From Planktothricoides raciborskii GIHE-MW2 (GTDB taxonomy: Bacteria; Cyanobacteriota; Cyanobacteriia; Cyanobacteriales; Laspinemataceae): a stretch of DNA of 64,000 nucleotides. The first letter of the stretch is position 1. Each line of letters begins with the position of its first letter. The notes beneath the pieces are model-generated. The model searched no databases, was not told where the DNA came from, and saw only the letters and a program-made list of their open reading frames with translations. Where the stretch lies: contig NZ_CP159837.1 of the NCBI RefSeq assembly GCF_040564635.1, positions 3,955,001 to 4,019,000 on the forward strand, given 5' to 3'. Position numbers and translations under genes: made by a program. This document shows, piece after piece, positions 29,645-37,017 of the stretch.

Positions 29645-30042
29645 CTATTGTTTGGCGTCCCTGAAGTCAAACTCGATTTGGCACCGCAACGAGTAGTATT
29701 CGATCGGGGTCTCGCTAGCTAGGGACAAGTCGTCGCTGAACAGCAGCACCTTGGCCCTCCCTCCGCCCGGTCTTCAGGTTAGTCTTCACGACAACGACGA
29801 CATTCATTCAGTAACGCGGGGAAGTTCCGATGCCACGCTGGCGCCTGGTAGACGCGGGTTTGAATGTCCTTTTCAACCGCATCCGATTTCAGGTTTGCAT
29901 CGGTCAACGTCTCCAGGGTCAGCCTCTCGTCGTATTTGCGCGGTCTGCCCTTGCTCCCATATCGGCATAGGGAAAGTGGAGCTTGGAGTCGTGGCGCAAC
30001 TTGGAGATTAGCTGCAACCCTTGCCAATTGGCGAAGGTATTG
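29645..30042 (-). mobile_element. Decayed insertion sequence, copy 2 (internal deletion)
   Basis: Nearly identical to copy 1 from 25454 onward. It keeps the 84 bases copy 1 lost (29851-29934), which encode the RPRKYDERLTLETLTDANLK part of the transposase. After CTGCAACCC (30020) it jumps straight to the terminal CCTTGCCAATTGGCGAAGG, skipping about 550 bases present in copy 1. Both lack flanking parts of the transposase, so it is inactive. Its right end abuts the CPBP gene's stop. Confidence 0.8.
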
Positions 30043-30051
30043 TTTTTTCCA

Positions 30052-30648
30052 TCAACTTAACTTAGAACCCCGGTTTCTACTTTTCCACAGAGAACTAGAA
30101 ATCCAATTGGCGCTGGCATGAGCTACAATGGGGACTAATAAATTGCCACTCAATAAAGCGCAGGCACCTAAAACAGCGCCGACAAAGATAGCCCACAACA
30201 TATAGGGCCATTGTTCTCGACCGCTGAGATGTAAAACGCCAAAAAATACACTAGAAAACATCAGCCCGATCGCATTTAAGCCAAATGCTGGTAACATAAT
30301 GCCCCGAAATAATAATTCTTCACTCATTCCGGGCAGTAATCCCAGCCAAATTAAATCTGGCCAAACTAAAGGTTTGAGGATTAATTCTAAATAGGTGTCT
30401 GCACTGCGGCGATATGCGGGCCATAGTCGATAGACGATTGCGCTGGCTAAAGTAATTGCCAACCCCACACCTAGGCCGATCGGTAAGGCGATCGGGTTCC
30501 AGGTTAAGGGGATTTGTTGCACTGAGCTTAAATAGAGCCACAGTTTAGCGATCGCCAGTAAAACCAGCGCGGTTACAGCGATCGCCACCAAAACCTGGGG
30601 TCGGGTGAGGGGTTCTATTCCTAAATCTTTGGGTTCTTGTTCTGACAC
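30052..30648 (-). CDS. CPBP family intramembrane glutamic endopeptidase
   Basis: This 198-residue membrane protein has about five helices. It contains the family motifs EELLFRG near residue 109 (EExxxR), FGVLHL near 141 and VAHASANW near 178. Members are CAAX-type or bacteriocin-processing proteases whose Glu and His residues form the active site in the membrane. The start is GTG at 30648. The stop codon lies 10 bases from the end of the decayed insertion sequence, so the original C-terminus may have been altered. Confidence 0.85.
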   Translation of the reverse strand: MSEQEPKDLGIEPLTRPQVLVAIAVTALVLLAIAKLWLYLSSVQQIPLTWNPIALPIGLGVGLAITLASAIVYRLWPAYRRSADTYLELILKPLVWPDLIWLGLLPGMSEELLFRGIMLPAFGLNAIGLMFSSVFFGVLHLSGREQWPYMLWAIFVGAVLGACALLSGNLLVPIVAHASANWISSSLWKSRNRGSKLS

Positions 30649-30720
30649 AAATCTTTATTTTTATATTTGCAAAATAGAGACAATTATCTGATTCTTCGGT
30701 CTGGAGGGGTCAACTTGACC

Positions 30721-30786
30721 CAGAAACCGGGTTTCTTTAATGAATCCTGGCTTTTTTCCATCAACTTAGCGGAGAAACCCGGTTTC
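30721..30786. repeat. Dispersed palindrome pair
   Basis: AGAAACCGGGTTTCT (30721-30735) and GAGAAACCCGGTTTCT (30772-30787) lie in inverted orientation between the CPBP and DUF3326 genes. The second overlaps the 3' end of the DUF3326 frame. Confidence 0.75.
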
Positions 30787-31910
30787 TACCACTCAAGACA
30801 ACGGAGGGAAGAAATCTGCGGGCGTAGGGCTGAGGCACTAATTCCGGCCCGATGAGCTACTAATACCCCTAATGCTTCTAAATAAGAGTTGACTGTTACA
30901 GCGTTAATGCCCACTGCTTCTGGTGTTACTTGCATCAGGGTGCTATTTTCCCCAACGGCAATGATTTGCACCGATGGATATTGGCTGAAACTTAAAACCG
31001 CACCGCCACCGGCAGCGGTTGCCGGAATCACCACCGCATCTACTTGGTCTGCCCAAATATCTGCCCCCTTCGGAAGGAGAGAGGAGAGAGAAGAGAGAAA
31101 AGAGGAACTCTGCCCCTCTGCCCCTCTGCCCCTTCCGGGAGTGGAGGTAATGAATTGAGGCGATCGACTTAACCCCGCTAAGACACAAGGTAAGAAAGTA
31201 TAACCTAACTCTTCCGCCGCCGCACGGGGGGATATTTGCGGATCTAGAGGCAGGGGTGACAGGGCTGGGGCGTGAGCGCAAGGGATGTGAAAGTGACGCA
31301 CGATCAGATGACTGATCACCGCTTCCGCACCGGCAATGGGGTCAATGCCGGAACCTTGCCGATACTGTTGCAGTGCCGGGGAATCATGATCGTCGGGAAA
31401 CCTGGCTACCACGGCGATCGCAGAGGCCCCTGCTTTGGTGATTAAAGCCGCTGCCGCCCGCAATAAGCTGTCTGGATTGCCAATCGTCCCCCAACTTGCC
31501 CCCCCAGGAACCGTGCGTAGTTCCACATTTAAGGGGCGATCGGTGACTACATAATCGGTGAGATCGAGTCCCAAGGTGGCTTTGGTGGCATCTGCCGCTT
31601 GCAACTGCCGCCAACGCAGATCCGATTCAATGGCCGCATCCAAAATCAGGCCGATCCGATTTTTGTGTACGGGTCGTAATCCCCAATTCATCGCCGCAAA
31701 TTGATCCAGTCCGTACCCTTCTACATAGAAGCTATTGGCCATTGGCCAGTATAACTGCGCCCCATTCAGGACATTGGGATGGGTAATCAGGCGATCGGCT
31801 ACTTGGGCGATCGCCCGTGCCACGGGCAAAGCATCTCCTGCATAGCCACCAATTGCCGCCCCGACTCCCGTCGGTACAATTAAAACAACTGTGTAAGGAC
31901 GCTGAATCAT
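30786..31910 (-). CDS. DUF3326 family protein
   Basis: This 374-residue protein opens VVLIVPTGVGAAIGGYAGDALP and contains WPMANSFYVEGYGLD and VPGGASWGTIGNPDSLL, which I recognise as DUF3326, a cyanobacterial and plastid family of unknown function. Residues about 258-283 are a low-complexity insert (GRGRGAEGQSSSFLSSLSS) encoded by GAGAGA and CCCCTCTG repeats; without it the sequence would join ITSTP to GADIWADQVDAVVIPAT. Its C-terminal codons end within a dispersed palindrome. No membrane segment or signal peptide is seen. Confidence 0.85.
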   Translation of the reverse strand: MIQRPYTVVLIVPTGVGAAIGGYAGDALPVARAIAQVADRLITHPNVLNGAQLYWPMANSFYVEGYGLDQFAAMNWGLRPVHKNRIGLILDAAIESDLRWRQLQAADATKATLGLDLTDYVVTDRPLNVELRTVPGGASWGTIGNPDSLLRAAAALITKAGASAIAVVARFPDDHDSPALQQYRQGSGIDPIAGAEAVISHLIVRHFHIPCAHAPALSPLPLDPQISPRAAAEELGYTFLPCVLAGLSRSPQFITSTPGRGRGAEGQSSSFLSSLSSLLPKGADIWADQVDAVVIPATAAGGGAVLSFSQYPSVQIIAVGENSTLMQVTPEAVGINAVTVNSYLEALGVLVAHRAGISASALRPQISSLRCLEW

Positions 31911-31917
31911 AGTTATT

Positions 31918-32242
31918 CGTTATTGGTTAATAGTTATTCGTTATTGGTTATTCGTTATTGGTTGGTCGTTATTGGTTGGTCGTTATTGGTTGGTCGTTAT
32001 TGGTTGGTCGTTATTGGTTGGTCGTTATTGGTTGGTCGTTATTGGTTGGTCGTTATTGGTTGGTCGTTATTGGTTGGTCGTTATTGGTTGGTCGTTGCTG
32101 GTTAACTGTCAACGAAAAACCGGGCAACTGGCAACCATCAATCATCAACCATTAACCATTAACCATCAACCATTAACCATCAACCATTAACTATTAACCA
32201 TTAACCATTAACTATTAACTATTAACCATTAACTATTAACCA
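31918..32242. repeat. Ten perfect 14-bp tandem repeats plus ATTAACC array
   Basis: The unit CGTTATTGGTTGGT occurs ten times without change at 31953-32092. An array of CATTAACCAT/CATCAACC units follows (32136-32252). The second array is roughly complementary in character to the first. The gap between DUF3326 and the 58-residue gene contains nothing else. Confidence 0.92.
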
Positions 32243-32419
32243 TTAACCATCAACCGTCACTACTGCTTCTACCTGAACTTTTTGTTGTTCTTTGTCCACG
32301 GAAGTGACAGCCCAACGCAAGGGTTTGCCTCGTTTTTCCAGTTCTGCTTCAATTTCTTGTTGTAATTTTACGGGAGACTCTTGAAGGTCAATTTCTGCGG
32401 TAATAAAATGTGTGGTCAT
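32243..32419 (-). CDS. Small conserved protein, 58 residues
   Basis: The frame from the ATG at 32419 reads MTTHFITAEIDLQESPVKLQ and ends VQVEAVVTVDG. It is a soluble alpha/beta sequence (KRGKPLRWAVTSVDKEQQKV) with regular charge spacing and no gaps, so I treat it as real although short. Its TAA stop and last codons lie inside the ATTAACC tandem array, so the natural C-terminus may have been replaced by repeat sequence. The ferredoxin gene lies 95 bases upstream on the same strand, suggesting co-transcription. Confidence 0.7.
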   Translation of the reverse strand: MTTHFITAEIDLQESPVKLQQEIEAELEKRGKPLRWAVTSVDKEQQKVQVEAVVTVDG

Positions 32420-32514
32420 GGGATTTTTTGTTTCTGGTTTCTGGTAAAATTCAAGTGAGCAATTTTCTGCGCTCGTGACGATGGGAGATTTGATCTGAGA
32501 AAAGATTGGGGAAA

Positions 32515-32835
32515 TTACTCCCGCCCAAATTGGCGATCGTAAACTTCGTCTTCTTTCTCGGTTTCAATCTTCAGATCCGATCGCGGATAGGCGACGCAAA
32601 GTAACACATAGCCTTCTTTTTGCAGTTCTGGACTCAAGCCCATGCCCTCGGACTGTTCTACAGAGCCTTCACCGATAATCTTGCCCGCACAAGTGGTGCA
32701 AACCCCGGCATTACATGAATTAGGCAAGTGGAGTCCTGATGCCTCAGCCACTTCTATAATTTTTTGATCTTCTGCCACTGTTAAAGTGTGGGTTTCACCT
32801 TGATGGTGAATTTCAACGGTATAAGTTTTAGCCAT
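32515..32835 (-). CDS. Plant-type 2Fe-2S ferredoxin
   Basis: This 106-residue protein has the four cluster cysteines C41, C46, C49 and C80 (NSCNAGVCTTCAGK and LLCVAYP). The rest follows the beta-grasp ferredoxin fold (TYTVEIHHQGETHTLTV). It is longer at the C-terminus than photosynthetic PetF and ends in a charged tail (EKEDEVYDRQFGRE), so it is more likely a specialised electron carrier than the main ferredoxin. Which enzyme it serves cannot be told from context. Confidence 0.92.
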   Translation of the reverse strand: MAKTYTVEIHHQGETHTLTVAEDQKIIEVAEASGLHLPNSCNAGVCTTCAGKIIGEGSVEQSEGMGLSPELQKEGYVLLCVAYPRSDLKIETEKEDEVYDRQFGRE

Positions 32836-33235
32836 ACTCCTCGCGCTTGCTGAAGCTAACGATAAATTTATAACTTGCTCATTTTACCTTTTATGAGACA
32901 GGACTTATGCATTACCGCGACAAGTCAGGAGAAATTGATCAATTGCCTTGACTGAAATGAAATAGAGGCGATCTAGGGGCGATCGCCCCTAGATCGCCCT
33001 AAATTCTGTAGCTTGGCTTCCGTAAGCAATCCATCGGGGAATCCCGGTGACAGTCAAAAGACTAAGACTAAAGACTAAGACTATAGATAAATCGCCCTCA
33101 CCGAAAAACTTGCCCACCTGGGGGCGCATACCGGCAACCGGACTAGAAATTGCGGCGATTTTCTGCCGTTTCAACTGAATTTGACTAAAATTTGACTAAT
33201 CGGCGATCGCGGGATTTCAAATCGGATATTTAAAA
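32836..33235. other. Intergenic region with a 32-bp perfect palindrome
   Basis: No gene is supported. At 32967-32998 a perfect palindrome (GGCGATCTAGGGGCGA and its complement) is centred on the GCGATCGC octamer. Nearby are AGACTAAGACTA repeats (33058-33082). A frame at 32989-33174 is without support. Confidence 0.7.
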
Positions 33236-34012
33236 TTAATCCGCCAATATCACCCGATCTTCGCCAAATTCATCGTCAAGGTCAATTTCATCAGGACTGA
33301 ATTCTAAGGCATCTAGGCGATCGCTTTCCTGCATAATAATCCCATCAATCAAACTATCCATCGGAATTGAAGTAATTTCTAAATCATCCTCACTTTCTAA
33401 AATTAAACCCGTCCCCGCTTCTCCTTTTAAAGCACTTAAAAGTTGAGCAATAATTCGGCCATTAGTATCGCGATTTTCTGGCTTTAATGTCCACAAAATA
33501 TTATTAGGATTACACTCACCGGACTCAGCGGCACAAATTACCGGCATTCCATGCACCACTCCTTCACTTAATGGGGGTACGGTCGGTTGAGTGCTTTGCC
33601 GCAAAAAATGCTGATTAAACCTCGTTGTCACAGCGCGGCAACGGTCTGAAGCGGTCAAATTTCCGCCAAACTCTTGGGCGCCTTCTTCAGTCCATTGAAT
33701 TAGTTGGCGTTCTCCAGCCCGATGCCAAGAAACCCTGCTACTGCTGCGGCTGCGGGTTCCTTTATATAATGCCAGAATGGTTTGGTTGCCGCTGTTGCAT
33801 TCAAACCGATATCTCACGTCCCGACGGCGACTGCGACCAGTTTCTTGCGGTTGATTCTGGCTGGGATTGCTCTCACTGTTTGGAGTAGTTTCTTGGGCTA
33901 AAAACGTGCGTGATGGCAGTGTAGTTTTGGCATTAGAGATAAAGTTTATTTGGGTAATTTGAACCGCAATCATTCCTCCAATTATAAATAAAAAGATTTG
34001 TTTTAAATTCAT
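33236..34012 (-). CDS. COP23-domain exported protein
   Basis: From the ATG at 34012 (MNLKQIFLFIIGGMIAV) the protein has a signal peptide or membrane anchor of about 25 residues, a polar Gln/Ser/Arg-rich stretch, then a COP23 domain: RFECNSGNQTILALY, SWHRAGERQLIQW, RCRAVTTRFNQHF and VICAAESGECNPNNILWTLKP. COP23 names a cyanobacterial membrane protein with circadian accumulation; its biochemistry is unknown. The C-terminus is strongly acidic (DEIDLDDEFGED). The open frame reaches 34159, but the shorter start has AGGGG 9 bases upstream and restores the signal peptide. Confidence 0.82.
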   Translation of the reverse strand: MNLKQIFLFIIGGMIAVQITQINFISNAKTTLPSRTFLAQETTPNSESNPSQNQPQETGRSRRRDVRYRFECNSGNQTILALYKGTRSRSSSRVSWHRAGERQLIQWTEEGAQEFGGNLTASDRCRAVTTRFNQHFLRQSTQPTVPPLSEGVVHGMPVICAAESGECNPNNILWTLKPENRDTNGRIIAQLLSALKGEAGTGLILESEDDLEITSIPMDSLIDGIIMQESDRLDALEFSPDEIDLDDEFGEDRVILAD

Positions 34013-34516
34013 AGTTAACATCCCCTGACTTTCCAGTCGATCTATTCTTATTTTATCTTTTTCCTTTAAGGTGTATATACTTATCACCCCAGGATGTAAC
34101 AAATCTTTAAGAAAAAATCCCGGTGGCGATCGCGCCCAGGGGTATCGGTTGCCTCGCATTGCCGGTGGGCTTTTGTTTTGGGCATATATTTAGCTTCAGA
34201 TATTAAATATGATTAGTAAAAAAAGAGAATAGGAAATCATCTGGTAAACGGAAATTTCTCTCTCCTACGAATTCCCCTGCTTGCCCTGCTTGCCCTGCTT
34301 GCCCTGCTTGCCCCGCTTGCCCCGCTTGCCCCGCTTCCCCCGTTTCCCCCGCTTCCCCCGCTTCCCCTATTATGGCGCTTCGCGCGGGGAGCAGGGCTAG
34401 AAAGGAAGTTTGAACAACCCTTTGTGTATTTCCAGGTTTATTTATTGATTAAATTTGTCAACATACCTGCGCGAATATAACCCATAATAACAATATACGT
34501 AGCTTCCTCTAAACCC
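34013..34516. repeat. CTGCTTGCC 9-bp tandem array in intergenic DNA
   Basis: About ten 9-base units, CTGCTTGCC passing into CCGCTTGCC and CCGCTTCCC (34277-34369), lie between the divergent COP23 and glycosyltransferase genes, followed by GGCGCTTCGCGCGG. No gene is supported. Confidence 0.85.
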
Positions 34517-36877
34517 ATGCAAATAATTGTTGAAGGCTGGCGCTTTATTCCTCATTCTTATGCGATCGCGAATCATTTTCAACTTTTGGAAATGTTGAAA
34601 CGACCGGAGTTGAAAATTTTTCATCGAGATATGCCCTTCCTACAGGATAGCTGGAAACCTGTAAAAGGATTATTAGACCCTGCCGCAGAAAGAATCTTAA
34701 ATTCACTGCCCAATCCCCCAGAAAACTTTGAGGCAGATGTTACTTTTCGGATCTACTGTCCGTTTAACCTCGCATCCGCAAAAACCCCAAGGACTGTAAT
34801 GTTTGGCTGCACCGAATGGGGTATGGTGCCTCCGAGTATTCTCAAGGGAATGAAAGTAGCATCTTTCTCACAAGCTCATGCTAATTCTAATACGACGATT
34901 GTTACTTCTTCTCATTGGTCAAGAGATGGTTTTATCTATAGTGGGGCTGACCCAGACCGGGTAGTGGTTGTACCCCTGGGGGTCGAGCCAAATATTTATA
35001 AACCATTACCTTTAGAAGAACGCCGTCAACTCAGAAAAAAATTAGGGTGGGATGACTATTTTATTTTCTTTAATAGTGGGGTGATGTGGAATAAACGCCA
35101 AGGAATTGATGGATTATTAAAAGCATTTGCTCAAGTGGTAAATGGCCATCCAGAAGCTAGATTAGTGTTAAAAGGGCGCGATTATATTTTTCCTTCCCGT
35201 CAGGAACTGTTTCAGGCAAAAAATGTTTTAACCGCAAGGGAATTTGAACAAATAAAGCCGCGAGTGATGTATCAGGGGGAAAATCTTTCTTCTAAGCAAA
35301 TGGCAGAACTTTATCAGGCTGCTGATGTCTATGTTTCTCCTTATTTAGCGGAAGGTTTTAATTTGCCGGTTTTGGAAGCTGCCGCTTGTGGCTTGCCGGT
35401 GATTTGTACCCAAGGTGGGTCAACGGATGATTTCACTCATCCTGATTTTAATTGGGGTATTTCCAGTCAGGTAAAGTCGGTGAACATGGAAGAAAATACA
35501 GTATTTTATCTAGAGCCAAATATCGATCACTTAATTACATTAATGACGGAAATTATTGATCGCAATGCAGAATGCGATCGCGCCAGAAAAGCTGGGCCAA
35601 AATGGGTACATAGTCGCTTCACTTGGCAAGACACTATTGATAAATTATTGCCAGTGTTAACGGATGAAATTTCACCGCATCCCCTCTGCCCCTCTGCCTC
35701 ACCCGCCACACCCCAATATAAAAAGTATAAAATATTAGTAGAAGGATGGAGAAATATTCCCCATTCTTATGCAATGGTCAACCAGTTTCAACTTTTAGAA
35801 ATGTGCGATCGCCCAGAAGTAGAAATATTCCACCGGGATATTCCTTACTTACGTTCCCACTGGCAACCTGTTGCCGAATTATTTGAACCTGTTGCCGCCC
35901 AAAAAATACAGCAAATTCCTCCACCGCCCCCAGAAACCGTGGACGCGATTTTGCGGATAGCCATTCCCTATAATTTAAAACCGGGCAACGCCAAAAAAAC
36001 CTGTGTATTTTGTACCACGGAAGCAGGCATTGTCACCAAATCCATGTTATCAGGAATTTGTGCTAATTCTATCACAGAAGCATTAGAAAATTCTGATGTA
36101 ACAATTATTACCCCATCTCATTGGTCAAGACAAGGTTTTTTACGCAGTGGAGTTGAGGCAAACCGAGTTGTAGTCGTTCCCCACGGGGTAGATAATAATT
36201 TGTATAAACCACTACCAGAAGATCAACGAAAGGCTTTACGGCAGCAATTAAGCATTGCGGATAAATTTGTGTTTTTGAATATCGGTATTTTATCGGACAA
36301 TAAAGGCATTAGACTCTTGTTAAAAGCCTTTGCCACAGTGGTTGACAAGTATCCTCAAGCAAGGCTAGTCTTAAAAGGGGCAGATAGCTTATTTGCATCT
36401 AGGCAATTTTTTACTGACTCTGCCAAAGCTGTACTCACCGAAGCTGAAGCGGCAAAAGTTGAATCTCGGTTGGCTTATATTGACAAAACTCTCTCGATTT
36501 CCGAAATGATTCGACTCTATCAAGCGGCGGATATTTATCTTTCTCCTTATTTAGCGGAAGGCTTTAATTTGCCAGTTTTGGAGGCCGCTGCTTGTGGTTT
36601 GCCAGTCTTATGTACTCAGGGAGGCCCGACCGATGATTTTACTCGGCCTGAATTTGCATTAGGAATTAGCAGTCACCTTCAACCAATCAACGTTGGTGAG
36701 GAAACCGTATTTTTACTGGTGCCAAATTTAGATCATTTAATTGAACAAATGGCATGGGCGATCGCGCATCCAGAATTTAGAATTAATGCCCGTAAATTTG
36801 CGGAGAAATTTATTGGAGAACATTTCACCTGGAACCGGGTAGTCGATCGACTACTAAATGTATTAACTGGGGATTAA
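34517..36877 (+). CDS. Two tandem GT4 glycosyltransferases fused in one protein
   Basis: This 786-residue protein is an internal duplication. Residues 1-385 and 403-786 each begin with VEGWR-IPHSYA-NQFQLLEM-RPE and FHRD-P, and each has a full GT-B fold. Both C-terminal halves contain the donor-binding block YQAADVYVSPYLAEGFNLP (second copy YQAADIYLSPYLAEG) followed by EAAACGLPV and TQGG-TDDF. Retaining GT4 enzymes transfer sugars from nucleotide donors. Both sets of motifs are intact, so two transfers by one polypeptide are possible. The linker (HPLCPSASPATPQ) comes from a CCCCTCTG-type repeat like those in intergenic DNA. Confidence 0.88.
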   Translation: MQIIVEGWRFIPHSYAIANHFQLLEMLKRPELKIFHRDMPFLQDSWKPVKGLLDPAAERILNSLPNPPENFEADVTFRIYCPFNLASAKTPRTVMFGCTEWGMVPPSILKGMKVASFSQAHANSNTTIVTSSHWSRDGFIYSGADPDRVVVVPLGVEPNIYKPLPLEERRQLRKKLGWDDYFIFFNSGVMWNKRQGIDGLLKAFAQVVNGHPEARLVLKGRDYIFPSRQELFQAKNVLTAREFEQIKPRVMYQGENLSSKQMAELYQAADVYVSPYLAEGFNLPVLEAAACGLPVICTQGGSTDDFTHPDFNWGISSQVKSVNMEENTVFYLEPNIDHLITLMTEIIDRNAECDRARKAGPKWVHSRFTWQDTIDKLLPVLTDEISPHPLCPSASPATPQYKKYKILVEGWRNIPHSYAMVNQFQLLEMCDRPEVEIFHRDIPYLRSHWQPVAELFEPVAAQKIQQIPPPPPETVDAILRIAIPYNLKPGNAKKTCVFCTTEAGIVTKSMLSGICANSITEALENSDVTIITPSHWSRQGFLRSGVEANRVVVVPHGVDNNLYKPLPEDQRKALRQQLSIADKFVFLNIGILSDNKGIRLLLKAFATVVDKYPQARLVLKGADSLFASRQFFTDSAKAVLTEAEAAKVESRLAYIDKTLSISEMIRLYQAADIYLSPYLAEGFNLPVLEAAACGLPVLCTQGGPTDDFTRPEFALGISSHLQPINVGEETVFLLVPNLDHLIEQMAWAIAHPEFRINARKFAEKFIGEHFTWNRVVDRLLNVLTGD

Positions 36878-36953
36878 TTGGGGATTAACTGGGTATCTGA
36901 TAAAATAGAAAACACACCTCTTGCTTTCATACCGGGATGGTGGATCCCCCGAA

Positions 36954-36977
36954 CCTCCCTTAAAAAGGGGGGCTTTT
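36954..36977 (+). terminator. Terminator-like hairpin after the GT fusion
   Basis: CCTCCCTT (36954-36961) pairs with AAGGGGGG (36965-36972) around a 3-base loop and is followed by CTTTTAT. The surrounding CCCCCGAACCTCCCTTAAAA is a widespread cyanobacterial intergenic repeat. Confidence 0.65.
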
Positions 36978-37017
36978 ATCGATTTTCGCTGATGATTACA
37001 GGGATGACCAAAGAACC

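Noticed and set aside
31953-32092. Regular direct repeats that might suggest a CRISPR array
   Set aside because: Units are 14 bases, head to tail, with no spacers and no cas genes nearby.
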